This document shows positions 46,213-57,315 of a stretch of 64,000 nucleotides of DNA, one piece after another. The DNA lies in NCBI GenBank assembly GCA_002104985.1, contig MCGO01000002.1, positions 620,001 to 684,000 on the forward strand, given 5' to 3'. A model generated the notes under the pieces. The model was given only the letters and a program-made list of their open reading frames with translations, made no database searches and was not told the DNA's origin. This DNA comes from Rhizoclosmatium globosum. Lineage: Eukaryota; Chytridiomycota; Chytridiomycetes; Chytridiales; Chytriomycetaceae. The position numbers and the translations under genes are program-made. How positions within the stretch are numbered: position 1 is the first letter of the stretch; each line of letters opens with the position of its first letter.

Positions 46213-46990
46213 TCAGAGAGAGATTTGAGAGGAGCCAGGGTTGAAGTTTGGCACATAATCCATCATGTGCTGTTCGGAGACGGAGCTAAAGGTGCGTTCA
46301 CATCCATCGCCACATTCAACTTTCACAGAATAGGATCCTGACTTGGTCTTGTGCCAGCCAGTGATTTTGGACCCAGCCTCATTCATTACTTTTAAATCAC
46401 ATACAGTTTAGAAAAAAATTCAAAATTCAATCAACTCACATTCACCAAACTTGGAGGCATGGAAGACTTCAATAGGAGAATTTGCAAGCGCTTCAGCAAC
46501 CTTGGAAACTGTTGACCAAGCGCGTCAAGAGTCTCCATCGAAACACCCGTGTACACCATGTCGTGAGCAGGTTCCACATGAGACGCTTCAGAAAACATTG
46601 GTACAGCAACAGTCACAGAGAATGTGTTATTATGTTCGTGGGAATGGATTTCTTGGATGGATGCGCCTTGACAAGTGCATGCTCAAGCGTTCCATGGGCA
46701 CGCGTGATCTTGTGAACGTCTTCGGGCACGGGATGGGCTTGTTGGAGGGTGGCGAGGTGGTCTTGGGAAATATTGGTCCACACCATGTTCCGAACGAGTT
46801 GTCGTGGGACGCGGACAAAAACGGTGAAGAGGTTTGGTTTGTGTTCGTGGACGCGAATGTTGACGATGCAGCCTGGATAAGTGAGAAGGTTTAGTGGGTT
46901 CTTGCTCACCTCCATTGTCGAGGGCGTGCTCATGGACCTTTGGCACGCACGGTTTCAAAGTCAAGTTGGGGTGTGGAAAGCATATTGTTG
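46213..46990 (-). CDS. Hypothetical protein, start and exons unresolved
   Basis: No family recognised. In one frame, about 46990-46880 reads through PNLTLKPCVPKVHEHALDNG. An intron (GTGAGC donor, acceptor near 46878) continues to CIVNIRVHEHKPNLFTVFV and QLVRNMVWTNISQDHLA. A frame break at about 46611-46622 leads to VTVAVPMFSEASHVEPAHD. After another intron the last exon (about 46380-46213) reads SKITGWHKTKSGSYSVKVEC with a Cys-rich turn. The His/Val-rich text and paired cysteines suggest an extracellular or luminal protein. A signal peptide is not clearly visible. A TATAAAAG element lies on the minus strand at 47028-47035, about 40 bases upstream. Confidence 0.4.
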
Positions 46991-47027
46991 GGATTTTTGG
47001 TGGGATCCTGCTCTTGGAATCGACGCG

Positions 47028-47035
47028 CTTTTATA
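47028..47035 (-). promoter_or_regulatory. TATA-like element TATAAAAG
   Basis: On the minus strand the sequence CATATAAAAGCGCG occurs upstream of the unresolved gene at 46.2-47.0 kb. Position and match to a TATA box make it a plausible core promoter. It is also close to the chitin deacetylase stop at 47131. Confidence 0.45.
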
Positions 47036-47130
47036 TGAGTGGTGGCGCAAAACGAGTCATTCTTGCATTTGTTTTGATGTGCTTGGTGGAATGCACTGGC
47101 AACAAAAAAACGAGGTCGGTTTTATTCAAA

Positions 47131-48626
47131 TTAAAGGAAGAGAGCAGCGATGGCAGAAATCAAAATAGAAACCACTCCCAATGTTCCTGCGCTCTTTGTG
47201 TAGTCACAACATAGTACCCGGCCAGCCTGGGCGATCCCGCACTGGAACTACCATCGCCACTTGCAGTTTTCGCTCCACCAGCTGGATTAGCTGGGAAAGT
47301 CCCAGTAAACGCCGCCAAATCCGCAGCAGTCAAAGGAAGCTTAATACCCTTAATGAACTGAGTCAAAACCGCGTTATCATCCAAGTAAAACGACGCTCCT
47401 GGCATAATCTGGTCACAAGCATTCACAAACACGACTTGAGTCCAGACTGCACGGCGAATGGAACAACCGATTGAGCAATTTGAATATCGGCGGCAGTGAT
47501 ATCGTGCTCAAGTGAAATGAAACCATCGTAACTGAACCGTCCGCCGGTGACTGTGTTCTTGCTTGGGAAGTAGTTCCAGCGGGGGTCGTACTTTTGGTTG
47601 AAGGAGTTCTTGACGTGGGAGATGGAGTTCTCAACAGTCACGTTTTGTCCTGAGATGTCGATTCCCGCGGGGGCTTGCTGGGAGGAACGGTCACGGATGC
47701 GTCGAGTGATTCAATGTTCCAGAGAACTGGTCTGAGACCCATGGAGTACAAGATGTTGCGTATACGGTCATCAATGGCTGAGTAGGCAGGACGGTAGTAT
47801 CTTGGAACTTTGCCAATAATATTGTAGATTGCGAGGATGTTGAAAATGAGTTCAGAGATGACCTCGTCGGTGGTTTGTAAACTCATTTGTCTGTGTGTCC
47901 TGCAGAAAAAATATATTAGATAACCGTCTGTTACGGCAAAGAGTCGCATACCAAGAGTGAAGAGCGATTTGGTGTCCCGCGTTATAGAGGTCCGCAACAA
48001 ATTGTTTGTGGGTGGCGTTCTGGACTATGGTAGAACCAATCAAAAAGAATGTTCCAACGACGTTGTTCTGTTTGAGAATGGCCATCGATTGGTCAGTCAA
48101 GACAGGTCCGTCATCGAATCTGTGAGGCAAGGTTGGTCTTTCATAGTAAATTTAAGAGGGAAGCCTTACGAAAGAGCCCATTGATTGGCAGGGCAGGCAT
48201 ACACCTCAGTAGCCTTGTTGTCCAGCGTTCCCCAGGCAGCACCGTTCGCATTTGGAGCTCCTCCAGTAGCTCCACCATCGTTTGTGGTTGGGGAAGGAGC
48301 GGTATTGACCCAAGGGTAAGTTGGATCTTCCAGACTCTTAACAAATGCAGTCCACTTTGGAACAACGGGTGGCTGAGGAACCCGATATGATGCGTATGCA
48401 TCAGGATATCCATTTTAACAAGGGTACATGAAGGGTAGTTACTAAGGAGCCAGGGTATTGCATTAGTGATGAAACATATAAGCCTACTTGGAGTAGTGGA
48501 GCACACTCACGGATCGACGCAGCTATGTCATAATCTTAGTTATGAGCACATTTGAAGCAAAGGGACTTACGGTGGGTCTTGTGCATTTGCAAATGCCAAG
48601 AAAGCGATAAGGGTTGCCACGATCAT
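47131..48626 (-). CDS. Chitin deacetylase A, secreted, GPI-type, frame-broken
   Basis: Carbohydrate esterase family 4 enzyme, removing acetyl groups from chitin to give chitosan in the wall. Start 48626; signal peptide MIVATLIAFLAFANAQ. Domain motifs: RFDDGPVLTD (TFDDGP type, base and metal Asp), GHQIALHSW joined after an intron to THRQMSLQTTD (HxxxH metal histidines), YYRPAYSAIDDRI and GLRPVLWNIESLDA. The C-terminus has a Gly/Ser-rich linker and, after a frame repair, a hydrophobic tail (GTLGVVSILISAIAALF) typical of GPI attachment. Four breaks sit in homopolymers or AAG sites at 48413-48416, 47669-47673, 47434-47436 and 47195-47197. Its partner CDA-B shows the uninterrupted version of these segments, supporting missing bases rather than decay. 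Confidence 0.85.
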
Positions 48627-48728
48627 TTTGTTCTGGAAAAGTTGATTTGGAAAGAAAGAGGTCAAGACACCCGGTTTACTTCGAAATGGAAAAAGGAAAA
48701 TGAAAAAGAAAGAGATCTAAGTCCATAC

Positions 48729-50220
48729 TTACAACACCAAAAGGGCAAGGGCGGCAGCAGCAGCCACGAATGGAACGGCAACACCAGCAGCACTCTTGGT
48801 GGTAGCTGGAGTGGAAGTAGTACCAGTGGCCAAGCTGGCACCCCCGGCAGGGGTAGCAGGGAAAGAACCAGTGAATGCAGCCAAGTCAGCAGCAGCCAAA
48901 GGAAGCTTGATGCTCTTGATGAACTGGGTCAAGACAGAGTTGTCATCCAAGTATGGAGAAGCGTTTGGCAAAATCTGATCACAAGCATTGACAAGCACAG
49001 ATTTGTATCCCGACTTGACAGCAAATGGAACAACAAGACGAGCAACTTGAATTTCAATGTCACTGATATCGTGCTCCAAAGAAATGAAACCATCGTAGCT
49101 GAAGCGACCTCCAGCAACAGTGTTCTTGCTTGGGAAGTAGTTCCAACGAGCATCGTACTTTTGAGTGAAGGAGTTTTGAACGTGCTTGAAGGAAGTATCG
49201 ACGCTCAACTTTTGACCAGAAATGTCAATACCGAGCGGAGCATCCTGGGCTGGAGCTGGTGGAACTGCAATGTTGGCGTCGAGGGATTCAATATTCCAAA
49301 TGACTGGACGGAGACCCATCGCCTTGAGAATGAAACGAACACGGTCGTCAATAGCGGAGGTTGGAGGCGGAAGTACCTGGGAACCTTTCCAATAACGTTG
49401 TAAACTGCGAGAATATTGAAATAATCTCGGCAACGACTTGGTCGGTGGTTTGGAGAGACACTTGTCTGTGAGTCCTATATTGTGATGTTAGATGATTCTT
49501 AACTACTGTGTATATGGCTTCAGCCTTACCAAGTATGAAGGGCGATAATATGTCCATCGGCGTCAAGATCCTTAAGCTGTTGTCTATGGGTAGCATTGTT
49601 CACAACGTTGGATCCAATAACGAAGAAGGTTCCAAGGATGTTGTTCTCCTTCAAAATAGCCCTTGACTGATCAGACAAGACTGGTCCGTCGTCGAACCTT
49701 ATGAGCCAGGAGTTAGCGTTGGGATTGGTGAAACTGAGTTAGTGATTTGACTCACGTGAGAGCCCATTGATTGGCAGGGCAGGCAAAGACTTCAGTGGCC
49801 TTGTTGTCCAAGGTTCCCCAAGCGGCACCTTTGGCATTTGAGCCTCCACCAGTGGCACCGCCGTCTGGGTGCCTGGGAGAAGGGGCCCATTGGCTGCAGG
49901 TTCGAGAAGGGATAGTCAGGGTCTTCGAGCGACTTGACGAATGCAGTCCAACGGGGAACATCGGGAACCTGAGGAACTCTGTAGAAAGCGTATGGTCCGG
50001 CGTGTCCATCTTCACAACGGTACATGATGGGTAGTTGCTGCAGTGATTGGTTGGTTGATTGGTACTGAATTAGACACACGGCGGGCAACTTACGAGTCAG
50101 GGCATCTGTAAGGCAAGAGTCAGCATAATGCTTTATGATAGGGAGAGGTAGGACTTACGGTGGCTTGTCATCCGCACGGGCAAGGGCGGCAAAGGCGGCA
50201 AGAGCAAACAGAAGCTGCAT
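48729..50220 (-). CDS. Chitin deacetylase B, secreted, GPI-type, frame-broken
   Basis: CE4 chitin deacetylase, closely similar to the gene downstream. Start 50220; signal peptide MQLLFALAAFAALARA. After two introns the protein reads CEDGHAGPYAFYRVPQVPDV and RWTAFVKSLEDPDYPFSN, then GGATGGGSNAKGAAWGTLD, KATEVFACPANQWALT, FDDGPVLSDQSRAIL (just over the intron), LHTW joined to THRQVSLQTTDQVVAEI, IDDRVRFILKAMGLRPVIWN, and a hydrophobic C-terminal GPI-type tail (AAGVAVPFVAAAAALALLVL). Breaks at about 49882-49885 (GGGG on plus), 49419-49421 and 49363-49370 each need one base. The close pair in tandem, same strand, suggests a recent duplication. Confidence 0.87.
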
Positions 50221-50371
50221 CTCCAAAATAGTTTTTGAACTCCTTCACCTTCTGCATAAGGAATAACTCGAAAATAAAGGTTAAGAGGATCTATTCATCA
50301 AACGGAGACGTAGTACTAGATCATGTCTTTTCTGTTTTGTTTTGTTCGTTAAGTTCGAGTGATTGCATCCA

Positions 50372-53300
50372 ATGCGACTGCCCTCGCTTCTTCTCCTTCT
50401 TGCTGCCGCCGCCGCCACAGCCACCGCATCGCTGGCGACTGTTCAAACGAATTCGGCGACACGAACGATGCGCCGGCGTCGATTGCCTCTGGCGCAACCG
50501 ACTCGAATGCATTCAGTCGCAGCCAATGCCATCGCAACAGCCACAGCCCGTGCATTCAGGTACGCTTCTTGTCTTTGCTAAGTAGTGGTTTAACTGTCTG
50601 TAATCTAGACGGCGATGTCCTGTCTGTGCCTGACTCTGGAGCCTGAATCTGTGCTATGGAGATGTGGTTGGCTCTCTCTCAGACGGAATGGACTCACTTC
50701 CACTCGAAGATGCTGAAAGAAACTGCAGAATCTGTTGATATGGCTGGAACTGGAGCTGAACTAATGTGATGATCTGAAACTTTGAAAGGGATTCCTCTGT
50801 TCCAACTGATTCAGCTGACATGATATTGGACCTATATTGAAAGAAGAAGAGTTAAACACTCTATTCAAACGAGCACGGAAGTCAAAGAATCTGGCCTTCC
50901 CAGCTGTAGCAGAAACCATTGTACAAAAGATTCTCGCAACGCTTGATGAACGGGATGAAGATCCTGTATTCGTCGAAGATTGGAAAGTCAAGCTGGACCT
51001 TCCTCCTCTCATGCCTCTGGTGACTGAGGAGTTGGGCGATATTCACCAGAACTTGGAAGCAAATTCATTACCTCCATCATGACATCAAAAGAAAGCATTG
51101 CTTCTAGTACCAAACAGTATATCTATCAACAAGTACAGAGAGGTTCCTTCTGCTCCGCCATCCTCGCGAAGGAGACAATCAGAAATCAAAGCTAAAATCG
51201 TTGATGACGAGGATGATGAAAGTGCAAACGTTAAGATTCTTGAAAAGATTATGGCAAGAGCTGTGGAAAGCGCTATTGCTGCCGACGAACTGGACAAAGA
51301 AGAACCCATTTCTATAATGGAGTCAAAAAGCTCAAAAAACTTAAGTCTGAGTCAATACTGTCGAATTCAGCTGATAGTATTCCCGTTGAGTCTGTTATAG
51401 AGACAGAATATACCCCCTCATCAACTGTATCTCGCGTTAACGCCTCAGAGGAATCGTGTTCACATATATCTTGTACTATAACATCTACAACAACACAACT
51501 GTAGTTTCGGTATCGATAGATCATTCTGTTGGGGATTACACCAAGACACTTCTATGGACGAAACAAACTCTCTTGAAACCAAGGCCTCATCTTCGTCAAC
51601 CCCTACAACAGAATATCCGAGTAAAATTGAACCCGAGAACCGTCAACAAACGTACCTGTGTAACGACTGTAGATGTCAACCGAAAGAAAACATCACAGCA
51701 ACACAGAATCTGTATCTAGTATCGTATCTCAGCAGCTACCAAAGAGTCCGCACATTCTGTTCCCGAATGGTCCGAGCCTGTCACAAAACCAGTCAAGCAA
51801 CAGCCAACTAAAAGCCCCATCTCATCAGTTGTAAAACCCCACCTCCGCTAAAAAACAAAAGAAGGAAGAACGGTTCAACCATGCTTCGTTTGACTGTGGT
51901 GCGTTGATTCTTGGAACAAACCCAGGTGCAACGGGTGCGACATCCATTCTTGTAAAGAGCAAGGATCAGTATATGCTCAACAAGTGCAAGAACGCAGTAA
52001 AGAGAAAGGTCTTGCTGCTTCTGGGAGTGCCAACTTTGTGATTGTGGAGCTTTGTGATAACATCAAAATGATACATTGATGTTGGCCAACTTTGAGTATT
52101 TTTCCAGTACTTTCAAGAATTTCAACGTGTATGTTGCTGAGCAGTATCCTCCCAAGGCTGGGAAGGAAAATGATGGATGGTTGTTGCTTGGAAGTTTCGT
52201 TGCAGCAAACGTGAGAGATTCTCAGGTATTTACCATTGTTTTAACTTGATTTGCTGTTGACACGACTTGGGCAGTACTTCAAAGTCAAGGACCCCCTCTT
52301 ATTTACTCGCTATCTCAAGCTCGAATTTATCTCCTACTATGGCTCTGAATATTACTGTCCAATGACACAGCTCAAGGTTTTTGGAAAGACTGAAATGGAA
52401 GAGTTCCGAGAAGAGGAAGAGTTGTTGGCCAACAGTGCGAAAGAAGAAGAAGAAATCATGAAAGAAGCTATTCGAAACGTTGCTATTCGTGCAGTGAAGG
52501 AAATTGATTCTGTTGCGTGCATGGGAGAAGGTTGTGGATCCACAACTTTACCGTCCATTATTTATCCAAAGCCTGGCACGATTTCATTCGAGGAGGTACC
52601 ACCTTTGCAGGTGGCAGAGCCTGTTCCTCAACAACCAACTCCGCAATATCAACCAACATACTCGCAAGCATCACCAGATGCTGTTCCAAGTGAAGCAAGC
52701 TCGTACATTCTCACAGCCGATTATTTCCGTCTTTTTATGGAGTCTCAAGACCAAACAAGTCCTGCAATCCAAGAAGACTCACCTGGAATCGCCTCAACAA
52801 CCCAAACCACAACTTCAGACACGTCTCAGCAAACAGGTCAACCAACGGTCGGCCAAGAGTCTATCTTCAAAACCATTTCAAAACGGTTGAATCTACTTGA
52901 ACGTAATTCAACTTTGTCGTACAAGTTTATTGAAGAGCAGTCTCGAGCGTATCATGCTGCTTTTATTCGTGTCGAGGCTGCAAGAGCTGAAGCTATCAAA
53001 AAGGCTTTGGGTGAATGTAACAAGACAATGACGAGAGTTGTTCGAGAATTGGTATGTTCACTTTAAGTTTGAAGTAAAGTAGTCTAACTTGTCCTGATCA
53101 GGCGAATGATTATGAGGCAGCCTGGAGCTTCTTTTGCGGGATTTGGAACGCCAAAGAAGGGTGTCAGATTCTCGATTGAAGGATGTGGAACGTAATTTAG
53201 AAAAGCTGAGCGAAAGGGTAAGTAGTATCCTCATCAATCTCTTTTTCTCATCATATTTGGCAAAGATGACTCGTCAAATCTTTTATGAATTTGTGATGGT

Positions 53301-54123
53301 GATTCTGTTGGTTCTTCTCTTGACTCGTATCTTCACACCATCGCCATGACATCTTTAACGTTGGACTCGTTATCCCCGCTGAACTCTCCCCGAACCTTCA
53401 GGAAGCATTTTTCGCCCTACTTCACACGTTTTGGAAGTAAACACGACTCGGAACGACAAGTACCTGATATTGACTCAACCTTTGGTGTTGGAACGACTCG
53501 TTGCATCAACCTCACATGCAGCCTGGAGCTGCTTCGGTTCACAAACCCAGCCATCTCCAGCATTTTAGTACATTGCCTGAAGAAGAAGATGGGTTCGTGG
53601 ATAACGATGATGAGCTGCTTTCGTCACCTGATGCAGCGTATTATGACGTTGTGGGAAATGAATTTCGGTATGAAAGCGCGCAGGAAGGAGGAGAAGATCA
53701 AACCCAAATGGATCAAAAGCCGCGAGGTCTAGGGGTCGCTGAGTACGAACAGGTTATGATGGATGTTTCCGAGAATGGACAGGTTACTGGAGTACGACAT
53801 GAGTCTCCTTCACGAAAGTCAAGTTTCAGGGAAAATCCAACGATGAGGAAGGGAGGTTTGATGAAGGTGAAGATTCGAGAAGATGTTCATGCCAAATCCG
53901 AGCCAACCACGCCTTTACTCTCTTCAACCCATGGATTTATTCCGCTGCCTAGGTATTATTCTTGTAAATTTGCTTCGATATCCTGACTTTCTGGAAAAAC
54001 AGCTCCCCATCTGCTATGAACGCAAAAAAGAAGCGTAGAAGACGACGGTCATTGGCTGGTTTGAGGTTGCAATCTCAGTCAGAGTCCATTGATCATCCTG
54101 CTGGAGGAGCAACATCAACATGA
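50372..54123 (+). CDS. SLP1/SUCO-type SUN domain protein, frame-broken
   Basis: ER-membrane SUN protein of the mid-SUN (SLP1/SUCO) class. The signal peptide (LPSLLLLLAAAAATATA) is followed by a Ser/Cys-rich stretch (ASIASGATDSNAFSRSQ) and long low-complexity linkers. The SUN domain is clear from about 51870: RFNHASFDCGALILGTNPGA, TSILVKSKDQYMLNKC, then VIVELCDNIK, NFNVYVAEQYPPKAG, an intron, and KVKDPLLFTRYLKLEFISYY with GSEYYCPMTQLKVFGK. A coiled coil (RLNLLERNSTLSYKFIEEQS) and one membrane segment (FVMVILLVLLLTRIF, about 53290-53330) follow, then a cytosolic tail with KKKRRRRRSLAG. At least six single-base breaks occur (about 50445, 50620-50660, 51999, 52066, 53130, 53500). Exon structure between 50.6 and 51.8 kb is not resolved. 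Confidence 0.75.
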
Positions 54124-54181
54124 GATCGATGAAGGAATTTGTATTATTTGACGAATAAATATTGCATAGTATCATGTATCA

Positions 54182-54564
54182 TTATTGGCGATTTTTATGC
54201 TGTTGAACTGCGGCTGAAGCGGCGTTGTTGACTGCGGATTCATCAGCGTCTGCTTGCTTGACAAGTTCTTCAATGTTTGTTTCAAGTCCTGTATTCTCGC
54301 GCCCATTTCCTCCACTGCGGTATATACCGGTTTAAATTATGCGATGTAGATAAACTGCGCACGTACTCTTTCCAAGAATCTCTGAAGACATGGAGTTGAA
54401 TTTGCTTTGCTGCCGTCAAACAACCAACGATATTAGCTTGATACACAAGTTAAATGACAGATTACCATTTGGGCCAAAAGAGACTCTACAAAGGCACTAA
54501 GTTCTTCTGAATTGGCTGACGGAGTGTTTTGTGGATTGCCCTTTGCAGAAGTGGTTGTGTCCAT
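54182..54564 (-). CDS. HSBP1: Heat shock factor-binding protein 1
   Basis: Small trimeric coiled-coil protein that binds HSF1 and dampens the heat-shock response. Start 54564. Three exons: the first ends in ELSAFVESLLAQM, the second gives QSKFNSMSSEILGK, the third MEEMGARIQDL and then TNIEELVKQADADESAVNN. This matches the HSBP1 pattern of LLQQMQDKF-, RIDDLE- and NIADL-type heptads. The frame breaks at about 54281-54286 between RIQDL and ETNIEELV; one inserted G restores it. Length, about 85 residues, is near the family norm. Its start is only 41 bases from the RhoGAP start on the other strand. Confidence 0.85.
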
Positions 54565-54605
54565 TTGGAGATGCGATTTTTGTTTCGTTTCCCTAGTCAA
54601 CAACA
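54565..54605. promoter_or_regulatory. 41-base divergent promoter, HSBP1 / RhoGAP
   Basis: The two start codons lie 41 bases apart on opposite strands, leaving almost no room for separate 5' UTRs. The spacer has no TATA or obvious repeat. A shared initiator, or promoter elements inside the first exons, is likely. Confidence 0.45.
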
Positions 54606-57202
54606 ATGAATGGCCAGCCTCCCGAGTACCGAGAGGTGTGCGACCCCAACACCGGGACAACCTTCTACTTGAACTTGGGGACGGGGCAGTTTCAGTGGGA
54701 TCGCCCCCTTGATGGCATTGTGTAAGTGTTGATCAACTCACATATTGGGATGATTGCCCTGGTTCCGCTAACTTATCCTATTGAATGCAGCCATACGAAA
54801 GGTCAAGATGGGCTTGACGATGAATGGTGGGAGCTCTACGACGAAAACAGAAACTTGGTATGTTTGAATGATCCGAGTGATCATCTGAAACAGCCACTGG
54901 GATCCTCCTGGCAGCTTTCCAGATACTAATACTGTTAATCTTAGCCATACTATTATAACACTGGAACGGGTACCACTGAGTGGAGACGTCCCCTTGATGG
55001 TATTATCATTCCGGTGAGTCTAAATTGAATATAAGATTAGTGGATGTCTAACTCCTTATTCCCATTGGATGAATTAGTTGAGACGCTTCAGGTTAGAACT
55101 TAGAACCAAACTACTGTTGCGTATAAATCTAATTTGTCTCTGAAGAACACTGCCGTTGGCCAACAAATGAGTAGCGCCGTTAAACGCATGTCTACAATGA
55201 GCGCTGCGATGGTCTATGATTCATCCGAGGACTCAGACTCAGCTGCGGCTTCTGTTAGCAGAGAGTCTCCCCGAATGGGACCCACTCCCAACCCGTCACC
55301 CTTACATCTCCAACAAGCTTCCTTTGCCTCCCTCAACAACCAAACTCTTCGACGCAATCCGTCATCTTCAAACAGTAGAAAGTTTGAACAGCTTGGAATG
55401 GTTCCCGGAGGAAGCAGCGATGCTGCAAGGGCCATCTCGGATGGAGGCAGACCTTCGTCTCCAACTTCTCCCAGCTCTAGCTTGCCTCCATCAATCTTGA
55501 TGTTGAGAGATACATCCAGCGGTATGTCTTTCAGACTGATGTGTCGGGATGACGTCAAGGCTTACAAATCTACAAATCACAGATTCCCGAGTCCAACCCA
55601 TTTCGCCCATTACCCCTAGAACTAGAATTCCAAGAAGACCTCAAGAGCAAGTTTACAATCCAAACTTGGCTACGCTTCCAAAAGTGAAACCTGAGTGAGT
55701 TCTTTAAACGTTTTCCTTGAGTTATCTCTGATCCGCTTGTTTCAGAGTTTTGATGCCAGATGATTTGGTTGCGCATATGAGCAAATTCAAGATTGATGGC
55801 TTCGCCAAGGATCACTTTGCTCAACATGCTCGTGGACTTATCTTCAGACAGAAAGTGTCACTGGAAGAAATCCTCAAGTTTCAAAAGGTTTGATATTGGA
55901 TGATATGAAGCCCTATTTGTAATCTTTTATCAATAGGAACCCCTTCGTTCTCCATTGATGGATAACGTTCCAACTCACCTCCACAAGGAGGCCATCAAGA
56001 GTTTCAAATTGATTTTGCGGATTATGAGCGATGTGTCTCCTGGACCTCCATATGCTGGATCTATTCGTGAAGTCCATGCACTTCTCTCGATCGGTGTTTC
56101 AGAAAAGCACCTTCGAGATGAGATTTACGTGCAAGTGTGCAAGGTACCACGAATTTTTACAACATCTGCTCACTTCCTAACATTATTTCAAAAAATATAG
56201 CAAGTTCGATGCAACCCGTTGGCGGAATCAACTTTCAGAGGATGGTTGTTGCTTTGTACCATGGCGATTGTTTCCCTCCTTCCAAAGACTTTGAAGAGTA
56301 CATGAAGACCTTCACTCTCGAGCATTACGACGGAGTCCCAACAAACTCATGGGGTGCAACTCAACCCCCAGCATGGAGCCAGAACCCAAACTCTCGCGAA
56401 AACGAGGCCATCTCCCACCTCGCCAAGTTCTGCAACAAGAAACTATTGCGTATCTGCAGAATCGGTGCTCGTGGTAAAACTCCAATGATTCAGGAACTTG
56501 AAAGAGCGCAGGAAGCTCCATTCCGTGCTTCATTGTTTGGTGAGACTTTGGATGATATTATGGCTGTGCAGGCTCGTGAGAACCCTATGGACAGCGCTGG
56601 TCGCAAATTGGCTCTTCCAAGAATCCTTTTGTTCTTGACTGATGCCATTTTGAGCTTGAATGGATCCCAGACTGAAGGAATCTTCCGTGTCCCTGGGACA
56701 TTGATATGGTGAACGGTGGGTTTATCGTAACGTGAATTTCGTAGCCTAACTGTTTTTTGTAGACCTCCGTATCAGATTGGAAAGGGGTAAATATGATCTC
56801 AAGGGTATTACCGACCCTCACGTTCCTTCATCACTGTTGAAGCTTTGGTTGCGTGAACTTGCTGAACCATTGATTCCAGCAAACCTGTACGACGATTGTA
56901 TTGACATCGGACGTGAAGCGATGGTTTTGGAATCTCAAGAAAATGTCGGAGCTTTGGCGTATGAGCTACTAGAAGAAATGCCTGAAATTAACCACCGCGT
57001 TGCTCTGTTTATGCTCAAGTTCTTGAAAGTTATTGCCGACAAGTCTAACCAAACCTACACTCGTATGACTCATGCAAATATTGCATTGGTCTTTGCCCCA
57101 AACTTCCTGCGATGCCCAAGCGATGACCCAATGGTGATTTTTGAAAACACAAAATGGGAGCAATCATTTATCCGCGTTCTTCTTACTCATGATGAGCCTT
57201 AA
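54606..57202 (+). CDS. WW-MyTH4-RhoGAP protein (ARHGAP39 type), frame-broken
   Basis: GTPase-activating protein for Rho/Rac/Cdc42, linking membrane or actin cues to GTP hydrolysis. Two WW domains open the protein: FYLNLGTGQFQWDRPLDG, then WWELYDENRNL-PYYYNTGTGTTEWRRP. After a Ser/Pro linker, an intron (GTATGT donor near 55520) joins DTSSG to DSRVQPISPITP. The MyTH4 domain follows (FKIDGFAKDHFAQHARG; PLMDNVPTHLHKEAIKSFKL; VQVCKQVRCNPLAESTFRGW). The RhoGAP domain has the arginine finger in GIFRVPG and the signatures LLKLWLRELAEPLIP, INHRVALFMLKFL and HANIALVFAPNFL. Frame breaks at about 56240 and 56695-56697 (GGG) each need one base. The stop faces glutamine synthetase. Confidence 0.88.
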
Positions 57203-57315
57203 GTTCACAATAAACAGTATTTTATATTTGGGAATTATGAAAGAATAGGGTTGGTTTTATTTCCAATCATGAATAACTAAAGAGAAAATAAGTAAAACTT
57301 CTTGCCATTAAGCTC

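Noticed and set aside
17500..56700. Alternative genetic code or programmed ribosomal frameshifting as the explanation of frame breaks.
   Set aside because: Stops are used normally, no common slippery heptamer is shared, and the breaks follow homopolymers with one missing base, so assembly error is the simpler reading; kept only as a remote alternative in the findings.
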